Counted from the first letter of the stretch, positions 1 through 6,487 are shown. The stretch: 8,596 nt of DNA from JAFIHK01 sp041441455 (GCA_041441455.1 JASDTB010000097.1:1-8596), one strand, 5' to 3'. Numbers and translations: made by a program. Notes: generated by a model not told the origin, from the sequence alone.

Positions 1-34
1 ATTAAATTAAATATTTAAAAAAAATAGTTTTAAA

Positions 35-71
35 CATCCCCATAAGATTTTAATGATATCTTTTGGGGATG
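35..71 (-). terminator. Rho-independent terminator after the beta-barrel gene
   Basis: CATCCCC (35-41) pairs perfectly with GGGGATG (65-71). The stem continues inward through A42-T64, one T-T mismatch, and AAGAT (44-48) with ATCTT (58-62), leaving a nine-base loop. Read on the minus strand, the stem starts 27 bases after the stop codon of the gene ending at 98 and is followed by a T-rich run (TTT, then TATTTTTTTT), the layout of an intrinsic terminator. The plus-strand side is also followed by a T-rich stretch, so it may work in both directions. Nothing else is visible in positions 1-97. Confidence 0.8.
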
Positions 72-97
72 ATTTATTATTTTAATGTATTTAATTA

Positions 98-616
98 TTA
101 GAAAGAAAATCCAACTTTTATTCCGATTGCTCCGGTGTTGAGACTTACAGGGCCGTCGGCGCTCCAGTTTTGATGATTGTAACCTAAACTTAAATTAAGG
201 CCATACGATTTACCTAAATCGAAACATACTCCAACTGAAGGTGTAAGCATCAATCCGCCTACTTCTTTATGGTTGCTGCTAATTCCAAACCAATATCCGC
301 AATCAAGAGAGGCAAAAAAGTCAGTTTGGGGTGAAACCGGTAAATATGCTTTTGCATTTATAAAAATTGGAAGAGCATACTCTTTATCAACTCCAGACTC
401 AAATATTGAATAAGTGTTAAGACCAACACCAATTCCAGCAAATAGATTCTTATTAAATCTAATACCATTTATAAAACTAAGATTTGCATAATCAGGATCA
501 AAATCTTTAACACCAAAGTTATAGCCTATCTGCACCTCACCTTGATACTTAATTTGCGAATTTGCTGTAAATGAAAATCCTAATATTAGAAAAGAGATTA
601 GCAATAATTTTTTCAT
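98..616 (-). CDS. Small outer-membrane beta-barrel protein, function unknown
   Basis: A 172-residue exported protein. Residues 1-20 form a signal peptide: Lys2-Lys3, a hydrophobic core, and probable cleavage after ANS, before Gln21. The mature part alternates short hydrophobic/aromatic segments with polar turns (for example around 46-70, 81-92, 99-112, 122-134 and 138-148) and ends in a beta-strand with terminal Phe (KVGFSF). That is typical of 8- to 10-strand outer-membrane barrels recognised by the BAM complex. Cys106 and Cys131 could form a disulfide. The length suits the broad family of small Bacteroidetes barrel proteins, but no motif tells me its role, and the TonB receptor upstream does not define one. 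The ATG at 616 is chosen because it directly precedes the signal peptide. The gene has its own upstream promoter and downstream hairpin, so it is probably transcribed alone. Membrane location is fairly sure; function is unknown. Confidence 0.85.
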   Translation of the reverse strand: MKKLLLISFLILGFSFTANSQIKYQGEVQIGYNFGVKDFDPDYANLSFINGIRFNKNLFAGIGVGLNTYSIFESGVDKEYALPIFINAKAYLPVSPQTDFFASLDCGYWFGISSNHKEVGGLMLTPSVGVCFDLGKSYGLNLSLGYNHQNWSADGPVSLNTGAIGIKVGFSF

Positions 617-661
617 AATAATAAAATTTTGAGCTTAGAAAATGAAAGTTCGTTTATAAAG

Positions 662-692
662 TAAATATATGAATCTTAAATAAAAGCACAAA
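662..692 (-). promoter_or_regulatory. Bacteroidetes-type promoter for the beta-barrel gene
   Basis: On the minus strand a TTTG (-33 box, 689-692) is followed after exactly 19 bases by TATATTTA (-7 box, 662-669), which matches TAnnTTTG at all specified positions but the last. The spacing is that expected for the Bacteroidetes primary sigma factor. Transcription would start near 655, giving a 5' leader of about 40 bases before the ATG at 616. This is the only promoter in the window with both boxes in place. Confidence 0.6.
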
Positions 693-707
693 ATTTATTT
701 TCGTTAT

Positions 708-724
708 AAAATTCTCATTGAGAA
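708..724 (-). terminator. Weak candidate terminator after the TonB receptor gene
   Basis: TTCTC (712-716) and GAGAA (720-724) form a five-base-pair stem with a three-base loop. On the minus strand TTTT follows immediately (711-708). It lies about 60 bases downstream of the receptor stop and just upstream of the beta-barrel promoter, a sensible place for a terminator. The stem is short and has only two G-C pairs, so it may be inefficient or fortuitous. The 166-base gap 617-782 otherwise holds only the promoter at 662-692. Confidence 0.35.
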
Positions 725-782
725 ACTTTTACATGTCTTCAAAATCTAAAAATTGAGTGATTATATTCGAAAATTGTTATTT

Positions 783-2681
783 CTAAAAAGCAAAGTCTGT
801 TCCTATCATAAATGTTCTTCCTGGCATTGGGAAACCATCGTTTATTGAGTAGTTTGTGTTAGTGGCGTTATCGCATCTAACATAAAGTTGGAGGGTTGAT
901 TTTTTGCCAAATGAATAGCCAACTCGAGAGTTCACAATTGTGTAGTTCTCTTTTGCAAGGGTAGTTGTATTTGTGTAAAGACCAGAGACGTATTGAGCGT
1001 TCAGATTCACAAACAAGCGAGCCGGAGTGAGTCTTAATTCACCATATAGCTTATGCTTTGGTGCTGCTAATAGCGGTTTGGAGGTGAAGAGATACGAGTA
1101 GTTTGCATCAAATCTTGCATAAGGAGCAATTCTCCAAGAGGCCTCCATCTCAACGCCTCTATTAATAAACTTACCAGTATTGATATTTTTAGGAACACCA
1201 TTGATTTTCACTATTTCAATCATATCCTTTCCATCTATTAGGAAAATAGAGGCCTCTGCCGTAATCTCACCATTCATAAATGACTTACCTGCAGAAAGTT
1301 CATAATTAAGCATATTTTCAGGTTGAAGATCTGGGTTTTGAGGCGGGAACATATACATCTCTTTAATATTAGGACTACGATAGCCTTTAGAAATCGATGC
1401 CTTTATTACTCCATCTTTGATACCAGTGTATGAAAGACCTAATTGAGGAATCAAAACATTTCCAAAAACCTGGTTGGACTCAACTCTAACTCCTCCACTT
1501 AAAGAGAAGTGAGTCATCAATTGCTGCCTAGTAATCAAATACAGAGCTGTCTCAGAGACACTTTTATTCGCAAACTCAATCGTTGCTCCATTGAATTTAT
1601 CATTCCAGGCATGTCCCCCCCAATTTTTATAGTCGAAACCAAAAGTTGTCGTATTGTTTTTAAACAGTTCAACAGATTGGTACAATAAAACACCCATATT
1701 TTTGTCGAAAGAACGGAAAAAATAGTCCTTTGGAGTTCCACCATTTGCAGCATAACCATCATTGATCCTGTGATTTCCCCATCCATAAAATAGACGGATA
1801 GCGCCACCAGACTTTGTAAAATTGTTTTCTAAAGCAAAAGAGGTGCTCCCTCTGAAAATATCCATATCGTTATCAACCATTGGAGTTGAAACCTTTCCTG
1901 GATTTGCACTGAAAAATCGTGCAAGATTAATGTCTGCAGCTACTCTCAATTTATCAGAAAACTCATAAGAAGCTTTGTAAAAACCATTAGTAATATTGAA
2001 TTCGGAATTCTCTCTATGTCCATTTGTTCGATCGTTATTCAGCGAGAGATAAGAGGAGAATTTACCTGATTTATACCCTACTCCACCAGTAATTTTTCTG
2101 GTATCATAGCTACCATACATCAGTTTAATATCTCCCGAAAAGCCATCCTTTTCACCTTTTCTTGTTATAACATTCACCACTCCACCCATTGCATTAGAGC
2201 CATAAATCAATGAGCCAGGACCTCTAATAACTTCAACTTTATCGACATCACTTGCTACATACATATCGGGTAGAGCATGGCCGAAAATACCTGCCCACTG
2301 AGGTTGCCCATCAAGAAGAATCAACACTTTGTTTCCTTGGCCAACACCTCTGACGTTAACCGCACCAGCCGCACCCTCAGATACGCCAAAGCCAGTTACT
2401 CCTCTTTGAGTAACAAAAAGGCCAGGTACTTTATCGGATAAGACAGGAAGCAAAGAAGAACCAGCAGAGGTGCGAATCTCCTCTCTATTAACAACAGAAA
2501 TCGTTAGTGGAACATTGTTTCTGTTTACTCTATCCTTTGTAGCAGTAACTACGACTGCATTAAGTTCTACTTTCTTTAGAGTATCGGAAGGACTCTTCTC
2601 TTCTATAAGATTCGCTTTCGCGGGGAAAGCAAAGGAAATAAGCGCAATAGCAGTAATTGTAATCTGTATATTAAGTTTCAT
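783..2681 (-). CDS. TonB-dependent outer-membrane receptor, ligand unknown
   Basis: A 632-residue ligand-gated outer-membrane transporter energised by TonB-ExbBD. Residues 1-23 are a signal peptide (cleavage after AKA). A TonB-box-like stretch lies at about 39-48 (ELNAVVVTAT). The plug domain covers about 55-175, with the family hallmarks NVRGVGQG near 109-116, LLDGQP near 122-127, and VEVIRGPGSLIYGSNAMGG near 149-167. The rest is the 22-strand barrel, ending in PGRTFMIGTDFAF with terminal Phe. The total is near that of BtuB-, FepA- and heme-type receptors. It lacks the N-terminal carboxypeptidase-regulatory-like domain of SusC proteins, and no SusD gene is present, so a glycan importer is unlikely. 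YRSP (434-437) and NPDL (449-452) recall heme receptors, but the intervening histidine is missing. The ATG at 2681 is used because it begins the signal peptide; a longer frame from GTG at 2780 would overlap xerD. It lies 56 bp downstream of xerD, with no clear promoter of its own. Confidence 0.9.
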   Translation of the reverse strand: MKLNIQITITAIALISFAFPAKANLIEEKSPSDTLKKVELNAVVVTATKDRVNRNNVPLTISVVNREEIRTSAGSSLLPVLSDKVPGLFVTQRGVTGFGVSEGAAGAVNVRGVGQGNKVLILLDGQPQWAGIFGHALPDMYVASDVDKVEVIRGPGSLIYGSNAMGGVVNVITRKGEKDGFSGDIKLMYGSYDTRKITGGVGYKSGKFSSYLSLNNDRTNGHRENSEFNITNGFYKASYEFSDKLRVAADINLARFFSANPGKVSTPMVDNDMDIFRGSTSFALENNFTKSGGAIRLFYGWGNHRINDGYAANGGTPKDYFFRSFDKNMGVLLYQSVELFKNNTTTFGFDYKNWGGHAWNDKFNGATIEFANKSVSETALYLITRQQLMTHFSLSGGVRVESNQVFGNVLIPQLGLSYTGIKDGVIKASISKGYRSPNIKEMYMFPPQNPDLQPENMLNYELSAGKSFMNGEITAEASIFLIDGKDMIEIVKINGVPKNINTGKFINRGVEMEASWRIAPYARFDANYSYLFTSKPLLAAPKHKLYGELRLTPARLFVNLNAQYVSGLYTNTTTLAKENYTIVNSRVGYSFGKKSTLQLYVRCDNATNTNYSINDGFPMPGRTFMIGTDFAF

Positions 2682-2696
2682 ATATATTTGGTTAGG

Positions 2697-2710
2697 TAGT
2701 TTATAGTTTA
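2697..2710. repeat. Tandem heptamer TAGTTTA x2 in the TonB receptor leader
   Basis: Two perfect head-to-tail copies of TAGTTTA (2697-2703 and 2704-2710) lie 16 bases upstream of the receptor ATG, in the 56-bp gap after xerD. On the minus strand they read TAAACTA twice. This could be part of a regulator site or chance in AT-rich DNA. An imperfect -7-like element, TATTTTCG (minus strand, 2714-2721), sits just upstream of the repeats, with no -33 box in place. Confidence 0.3.
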
Positions 2711-2737
2711 ATACGAAAATATAAAAGTTTTGTTGCA

Positions 2738-3646
2738 TCAGTGACCTCTTGGATGACATTTCAAGATACTGTCTCGCCACTTTTCACTATTAATGTGTGT
2801 GTAGATCTCAGTTGTCAGAATACTTTCGTGCCCAAGCATCTCTTGAACAGCTCTCAAATCCGCTCCATTTTCAACAAGATGCGTAGCAAATGAGTGGCGG
2901 AATGTATGTGGAGAGATTATTTTATCGACTCCAGCCTCTGCTGCAGATTTTTTAACGATTAGAAAAACCATCTCTCTTGTAATTCTCCCACCGCGTCTGT
3001 TTAAAAAGACATTGTCTTCGCTCCCCTTTTTTACCGGAAGAAGAGATCGAGTCTGCAGATAGATTCTAATTGCATCGGCAGCAGGTCTGCCTAAAGGGAC
3101 TAATCGCTGCTTGTTCCCCTTTCCAATAATTCGCAAAAATTCTTGATCAAAAAAGATGTCAGAATATTTTAAATTTACCAACTCAGACACTCGTAGACCG
3201 CATGAGTAAAGGGTCTCCAAAATTGCTCGATTTCGATGACCTTCGGGTTGTGACAAATCTACCGATTCAATTATCCTTACAACTTCATCTTGTGAGAGCA
3301 CTTCTGGCAAATATGGCTTGATTTTTGGAGAGTCTATGAGCACACAAGGATCAAGTTCTATAATGGACTCATTGACAAGAAATTTAAAGAAAGCTTTAAG
3401 CGAACTTACTAACCGTGCCTGTGATCTCTTGGAGAGACCTTTTTCCATCTCCTGCGAGATAAATCCTTTAATATTTTCTGAATCTACACTTCTAATATTT
3501 GAGACATCTCCCAAATTTGCCCAGTATTCAAAAAACTTATCAACATCGGAGCAGTATGAGTTTACCGTATTCTCTGATAATGAGAGCTCTAATCTTAGAT
3601 ATGAAGAAAAATCAGATAACAGATTGTTACAATAAACTTTTTTCAC
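2738..3646 (-). CDS. xerD: Site-specific tyrosine recombinase XerD
   Basis: A 302-residue recombinase that, with a XerC partner (or acting alone in one-recombinase systems), resolves chromosome dimers at dif, normally activated by FtsK at the septum. The N-terminal SAM-like DNA-binding domain covers about 5-95 (SLSENTVNSY at 22-31) and the catalytic domain about 112-290. All six catalytic residues are present: Arg152 (GLRVSEL), Lys176 (GKGNKQR), His247 and Arg250 (SPHTFRH), His273 (MLGH) and the nucleophile Tyr282 (IYTH). The C-terminal HPRG matches the HPRA ending of XerD proteins, favouring XerD over XerC or a mobile-element integrase. The GTG at 3646 is chosen because it gives family length, aligns with the E. 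coli XerD N-terminus and follows an exact -7 box. The upstream TTG at 3706 would overlap pyk, and the GTG at 3670 falls on the -7 box itself. The start remains the least certain part. Confidence 0.93.
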   Translation of the reverse strand: MKKVYCNNLLSDFSSYLRLELSLSENTVNSYCSDVDKFFEYWANLGDVSNIRSVDSENIKGFISQEMEKGLSKRSQARLVSSLKAFFKFLVNESIIELDPCVLIDSPKIKPYLPEVLSQDEVVRIIESVDLSQPEGHRNRAILETLYSCGLRVSELVNLKYSDIFFDQEFLRIIGKGNKQRLVPLGRPAADAIRIYLQTRSLLPVKKGSEDNVFLNRRGGRITREMVFLIVKKSAAEAGVDKIISPHTFRHSFATHLVENGADLRAVQEMLGHESILTTEIYTHINSEKWRDSILKCHPRGH

Positions 3647-3658
3647 ACAAAATAGTTT

Positions 3659-3666
3659 TACTTTTG
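3659..3666 (+). promoter_or_regulatory. Candidate -7 box for pyk
   Basis: TACTTTTG matches TAnnTTTG exactly. It would start transcription near 3673, about 14 bases before the pyk ATG at 3687. No convincing TTTG lies 19-21 bases upstream, so the call rests on one box. Confidence 0.4.
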
Positions 3667-3669
3667 CCA

Positions 3670-3677
3670 CAAATTTA
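3670..3677 (-). promoter_or_regulatory. Candidate -7 box for xerD
   Basis: On the minus strand this reads TAAATTTG, an exact TAnnTTTG match. Transcription would begin near 3663, about 17 bases before the GTG at 3646, which supports that start over the TTG at 3706. The nearest TTTG upstream (3704-3707) is 26 bases away, longer than the usual 19-21. Confidence 0.4.
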
Positions 3678-3686
3678 GAATAAAAT

Positions 3687-5105
3687 ATGCTCGAAAAGAA
3701 AACCAAAATTATTTGTTCTGTTTCTGACAGGAATTGCAGTACAGAGTTTATCAGATCGCTTTATGAGGCTGGGATGAATGTTGTGAGGATAAATTCGGCA
3801 CACACAAGTCTTGAGTCATCGCTCGAAATTGTAAAAAACACTAGGGCTGTTTCCGAAAAGATTGCAATTCTAATTGACACCAAGGGACCTGAGATCAGAA
3901 TAACAAAGATGGAGTACGACGAAGGTTTTGTAGTAAAGGAGGGTGACACAGTCTATTTTGCTGACGATGTCAATGGAGTTTCGGGTAACTACTTGTTATA
4001 CACTAATTACAACAATTTCACAAACGAAGTACCAGTTGGGGCTTACATTTTGATTGACGATGGTGAAATCTCGTTGAGTGTAGTAGAGAAGAGACCATCT
4101 CAACTCGTTTGTAGAGTAAACAATGGTGGTCGTATAAAAGGTAAAAAGAGTATCAATGTTCCGAATGTTTCAATCAAACTTCCTTCGGTTACAAAACGTG
4201 ACAAGGAGTTTATCGAATGGGCAATTGATAATGATCTTGATTTTGTTGCTCACTCTTTTGTAAGAAACAAGGAGGATCTCAAAGAGGTACAAGATATCCT
4301 TGATAAGAGAAACAGCCATCTGAAGATTATCGCAAAGATCGAAAACCAAGAAGGAGTAGATCATATTGACGAGATCTTGTCACATTGCTATGGCGCGATG
4401 GTAGCAAGAGGCGACCTCGGCGTAGAGATTGAATCTCAGAAGATTCCAGTGATTCAGAGACAAATTATCAATAAATGTCAATCAAGAAAGAAGCCGGTAA
4501 TTATTGCTACTCAAATGCTTCATACAATGATCGACAATCCAAGGCCAACTCGCGCAGAGGTGAGTGATGTGGCTAACGCAATCTATCAAGGTACAGATGC
4601 AATCATGCTTAGCGGAGAGACAGCAAGCGGAAAATATCCGATTGAGTCGGTGCAAATGATGACAAAGATTGCAATTGAGATTGAACAGAATGTCCAACCT
4701 AATGTAAAATTGGAACTAACTGATGTTACTTGGCCTGTCGCTGCAGTTCTTGCAAAAAACATTGTAAGATCTACATGCCAGCTTCCTGTAAAAGCAATCG
4801 TCTTCGACACAATGTCGGGAAGAACCGGAAGATACATTGCAGCATTCAGACCTAAGGTTCCTTTGTTTGCAAAGTGTTATAAAACATATGTTATGAGAGA
4901 ATTAGCCTTATCTTTTGGAGTATATCCATACATGATGGAGGTTAAAGACTCTAAAGATGACTTTGTAAAACAAGCTGTTAGAAACCTTGTTGCCGACAAA
5001 GTTATCGACATGGACGATATGATCGGTGTTTTAGGCGGAAGCTTTGGAACTCAAGCTGGTGCTTCGTTCATCGAACTTGGAACAGTAAGAAACATGGCTA
5101 AATAG
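3687..5105 (+). CDS. pyk: Pyruvate kinase
   Basis: A 472-residue cytoplasmic enzyme, normally a homotetramer, that transfers phosphate from phosphoenolpyruvate to ADP in the last step of glycolysis. The barrel A domain spans about 1-71 and 168-340, the lid B domain 72-167 and the C-terminal domain 345-472. Active-site motifs are intact: Arg34 and Asn36; DTKGPEIR (64-71); KIEN (217-220) with catalytic Lys217 and metal ligand Glu219; ARGDLG (240-245) with metal ligand Asp243; and ATQML (274-278) with Thr275. Glu69 is the residue type linked to potassium dependence, yet the usual NFSH motif reads NSAH (36-39), so one normal potassium-ligand serine is Ala38. I recall similar RxNTAH motifs in other Bacteroidetes, so this is probably a lineage trait. 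There is no appended PEP-utiliser domain. The ATG at 3687 is the only start that keeps the KTKI strand (5-8) complete. It converges on nth with an 8-bp overlap. Confidence 0.95.
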   Translation: MLEKKTKIICSVSDRNCSTEFIRSLYEAGMNVVRINSAHTSLESSLEIVKNTRAVSEKIAILIDTKGPEIRITKMEYDEGFVVKEGDTVYFADDVNGVSGNYLLYTNYNNFTNEVPVGAYILIDDGEISLSVVEKRPSQLVCRVNNGGRIKGKKSINVPNVSIKLPSVTKRDKEFIEWAIDNDLDFVAHSFVRNKEDLKEVQDILDKRNSHLKIIAKIENQEGVDHIDEILSHCYGAMVARGDLGVEIESQKIPVIQRQIINKCQSRKKPVIIATQMLHTMIDNPRPTRAEVSDVANAIYQGTDAIMLSGETASGKYPIESVQMMTKIAIEIEQNVQPNVKLELTDVTWPVAAVLAKNIVRSTCQLPVKAIVFDTMSGRTGRYIAAFRPKVPLFAKCYKTYVMRELALSFGVYPYMMEVKDSKDDFVKQAVRNLVADKVIDMDDMIGVLGGSFGTQAGASFIELGTVRNMAK

Positions 5106-5733
5106 CCTGTTGCTCAGAATAAAATTTACAGTAAGGCCGGAGTCCGCAAGTGTTACACTGAGGGTTTCTGGCCTTACAAGTATATCGACCATGCAGTATT
5201 AACCAGTGATGAGCAGTTGCTCTCTTCTCTTGAGGAATATTAGCAGTCAAATCTAATTCAACACCCAATACATCTTTAGCGGAAGATAGTCCCAATCTTT
5301 TTGCAACTCTGAAAACATGAGTATCAACTGCAATAACCGGCTTATTAAATAGCACCGAAGCTATTACATTTGCTGTCTTTCTTCCAACACCTGGCAATTT
5401 TTGCAAATCATCAACCTCTTGAGGTACCTCCCCTTCAAAATCATGATACAAAACCTTGCTCATCTGAAATAGATGCTTACTCTTATTATTTGGATAAGAG
5501 ACAGATTTAATGACTTTAAAGATCTCCGCTTCTGATGTATGTGACATTGCTTCGGCATCAGGCCACTTTTCGAAGATTGCAGGTGTGACAAGATTTACAC
5601 GTTTATCGGTGCATTGTGCAGACAAAATAACTGCAACCAATAATTCGAAAGGGTTACGATAGTTAAGCTCCGTTTGAGGCGAAGGCATATTTTTTTCAAA
5701 CCATTCGATTACTGAGTGATATCTCTGATTCAT
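5098..5733 (-). CDS. nth: Endonuclease III (DNA glycosylase/AP lyase)
   Basis: A 211-residue base-excision-repair enzyme that removes oxidised pyrimidines and cleaves the resulting abasic site by beta-elimination. The length equals that of E. coli Nth. The helix-hairpin-helix motif LPGVGRKTAN (113-122) carries catalytic Lys119, and VDTHVFRV (136-143) carries catalytic Asp137. The 4Fe-4S cluster cysteines are Cys186, Cys193, Cys196 and Cys202, in the exact C-x6-C-x2-C-x5-C pattern. LSAQCTD (37-43) is the conserved N-terminal motif. The ATG at 5733 overlaps the ftsE TGA in the sequence ATGA, so translation is probably coupled to ftsE and the two genes form an operon with ftsE first. The 3' end overlaps the pyk stop on the other strand. 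I see no promoter of its own. Confidence 0.95.
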   Translation of the reverse strand: MNQRYHSVIEWFEKNMPSPQTELNYRNPFELLVAVILSAQCTDKRVNLVTPAIFEKWPDAEAMSHTSEAEIFKVIKSVSYPNNKSKHLFQMSKVLYHDFEGEVPQEVDDLQKLPGVGRKTANVIASVLFNKPVIAVDTHVFRVAKRLGLSSAKDVLGVELDLTANIPQEKRATAHHWLILHGRYTCKARNPQCNTCGLRPYCKFYSEQQAI

Positions 5734-6449
5734 AATTCTAATGAAAAATAGATCTCTTGCTGGTCAGTAACCTCGCGGCAACAAGAGTCTTCGCATAGAA
5801 AAACTCTACCGGGGTATCTCTCTATCAAAGATTTATTATGAGTCACAATTATAATAGCCGGACCATTTTGTCTATGTATTTTGAGTAGCAACTCCATAAT
5901 TTCTGTAGCTGTTTCGGAATCGAGATTGCCAGTAGGCTCGTCTGCAAGAATAATCTCAGGCTCATTCAACAGAGCACGTGCAATGGCTGCCCGTTGCTGC
6001 TCTCCGCCCGATAGTTGATGAGGTTTCTTATGTGCCTTTGTCTGCAATCCTACACTCTCTAAACGCTCCATTATGATTGTATCAATCACCTTTTCGTCTT
6101 TCCACCCTGTTGACATAAGAACAAATCTCATGTTCTCATATACCGACCTATCTGTAAGAAGCTGAAAATCTTGAAATACAACACCAATTTTGCGTCTAAG
6201 CATCGGCACTTGTTTCGGTTTTATTTTAAGCAGATCGTAACCTGCAACAAAGGCTTCGCCGTCCTTAAGAGGAGTGTCTGCAATAATCGCTTTGACGATC
6301 GAAGTTTTGCCTGTTCCAACCTTTCCAATTAAATATACAAAATCGGATTTTTGTATATCCATACTTAGGTTTGATATAATCAGACTATCTTCTTTGATGA
6401 TGTCGGTGTTTCTGAACGAAACAACGGGAGTAAGGCTTGCTTCTTCCAT
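5730..6449 (-). CDS. ftsE: Cell-division ABC transporter ATPase FtsE
   Basis: A 239-residue cytoplasmic ATPase. With the membrane protein FtsX it forms a non-exporting ABC complex that couples ATP hydrolysis to activation of septal peptidoglycan hydrolases. It has Walker A GKVGTGKTS (42-50), Q-loop Gln93 in VFQDF, signature LSGGEQQ (146-152), Walker B IILADEP (166-172) with catalytic Glu171, D-loop Asp177 and H-loop His204. Overall it resembles FtsE more than LolD or MacB ATPases, although these families are close. The ATG at 6449 gives the usual N-terminus; a TTG at 6509 would add 20 residues and run through the presumed promoter. ftsX is not in this window; in Bacteroidetes it is usually encoded elsewhere. 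Two cysteines near the C-terminus (Cys223, Cys224) are not family features. It is first in an operon with nth and divergent from the TPR gene. Confidence 0.88.
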   Translation of the reverse strand: MEEASLTPVVSFRNTDIIKEDSLIISNLSMDIQKSDFVYLIGKVGTGKTSIVKAIIADTPLKDGEAFVAGYDLLKIKPKQVPMLRRKIGVVFQDFQLLTDRSVYENMRFVLMSTGWKDEKVIDTIIMERLESVGLQTKAHKKPHQLSGGEQQRAAIARALLNEPEIILADEPTGNLDSETATEIMELLLKIHRQNGPAIIIVTHNKSLIERYPGRVFLCEDSCCREVTDQQEIYFSLEL

Positions 6450-6470
6450 GTTTTTAATGTTTATTCTGCG

Positions 6471-6478
6471 CAAATTTA
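6471..6478 (-). promoter_or_regulatory. Candidate -7 box for ftsE-nth
   Basis: On the minus strand this reads TAAATTTG, an exact TAnnTTTG match. A start near 6464 would leave a leader of about 15 bases before the ftsE ATG at 6449. No TTTG lies at the right upstream distance; the nearest, 6507-6510, is 28 bases away. It is the left arm of a near-palindrome shared with the divergent box. Confidence 0.45.
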
Positions 6479-6479
6479 C

Positions 6480-6487
6480 TAAATTTG
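6480..6487 (+). promoter_or_regulatory. Candidate -7 box for the TPR protein gene
   Basis: TAAATTTG on the plus strand matches TAnnTTTG exactly and mirrors the ftsE box across base 6479. Transcription would start near 6494, 28 bases before the ATG at 6522. The -33 region is only weakly matched (AATG near 6456-6459). Confidence 0.45.

Noticed and set aside
783..2681. SusC-type glycan importer
   Set aside because: The protein is far shorter than SusC proteins, lacks the N-terminal regulatory-like domain and has no SusD neighbour.
2470..2706. Plus-strand 78-codon frame with hydrophobic stretches
   Set aside because: It is antisense to the signal peptide and plug of the TonB receptor; its hydrophobicity reflects the complement of that coding sequence.
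2682..2780. GTG start at 2780 extending the TonB receptor by 33 residues
   Set aside because: It would overlap xerD by 43 bases and put a non-signal sequence before a perfect signal peptide starting at the ATG at 2681.
3318..3635. Plus-strand 105-codon frame
   Set aside because: It lies wholly antisense within xerD, with no recognisable domain and no promoter or start support.
2738..3646. Tyrosine recombinase as the integrase of a mobile element
   Set aside because: Family length, the full XerD residue set, the HPRG C-terminus and housekeeping neighbours fit chromosomal XerD. No attachment-site repeats, tRNA or mobilisation genes are visible.
3647..3706. TTG start at 3706 extending XerD by 20 residues
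   Set aside because: It overlaps the pyk start, lies upstream of the presumed xerD -7 box and makes the protein longer than the family.
4170..4837. Minus-strand frames of 64-83 codons
   Set aside because: They are antisense to conserved pyruvate kinase motifs, overlap one another and show no domain.
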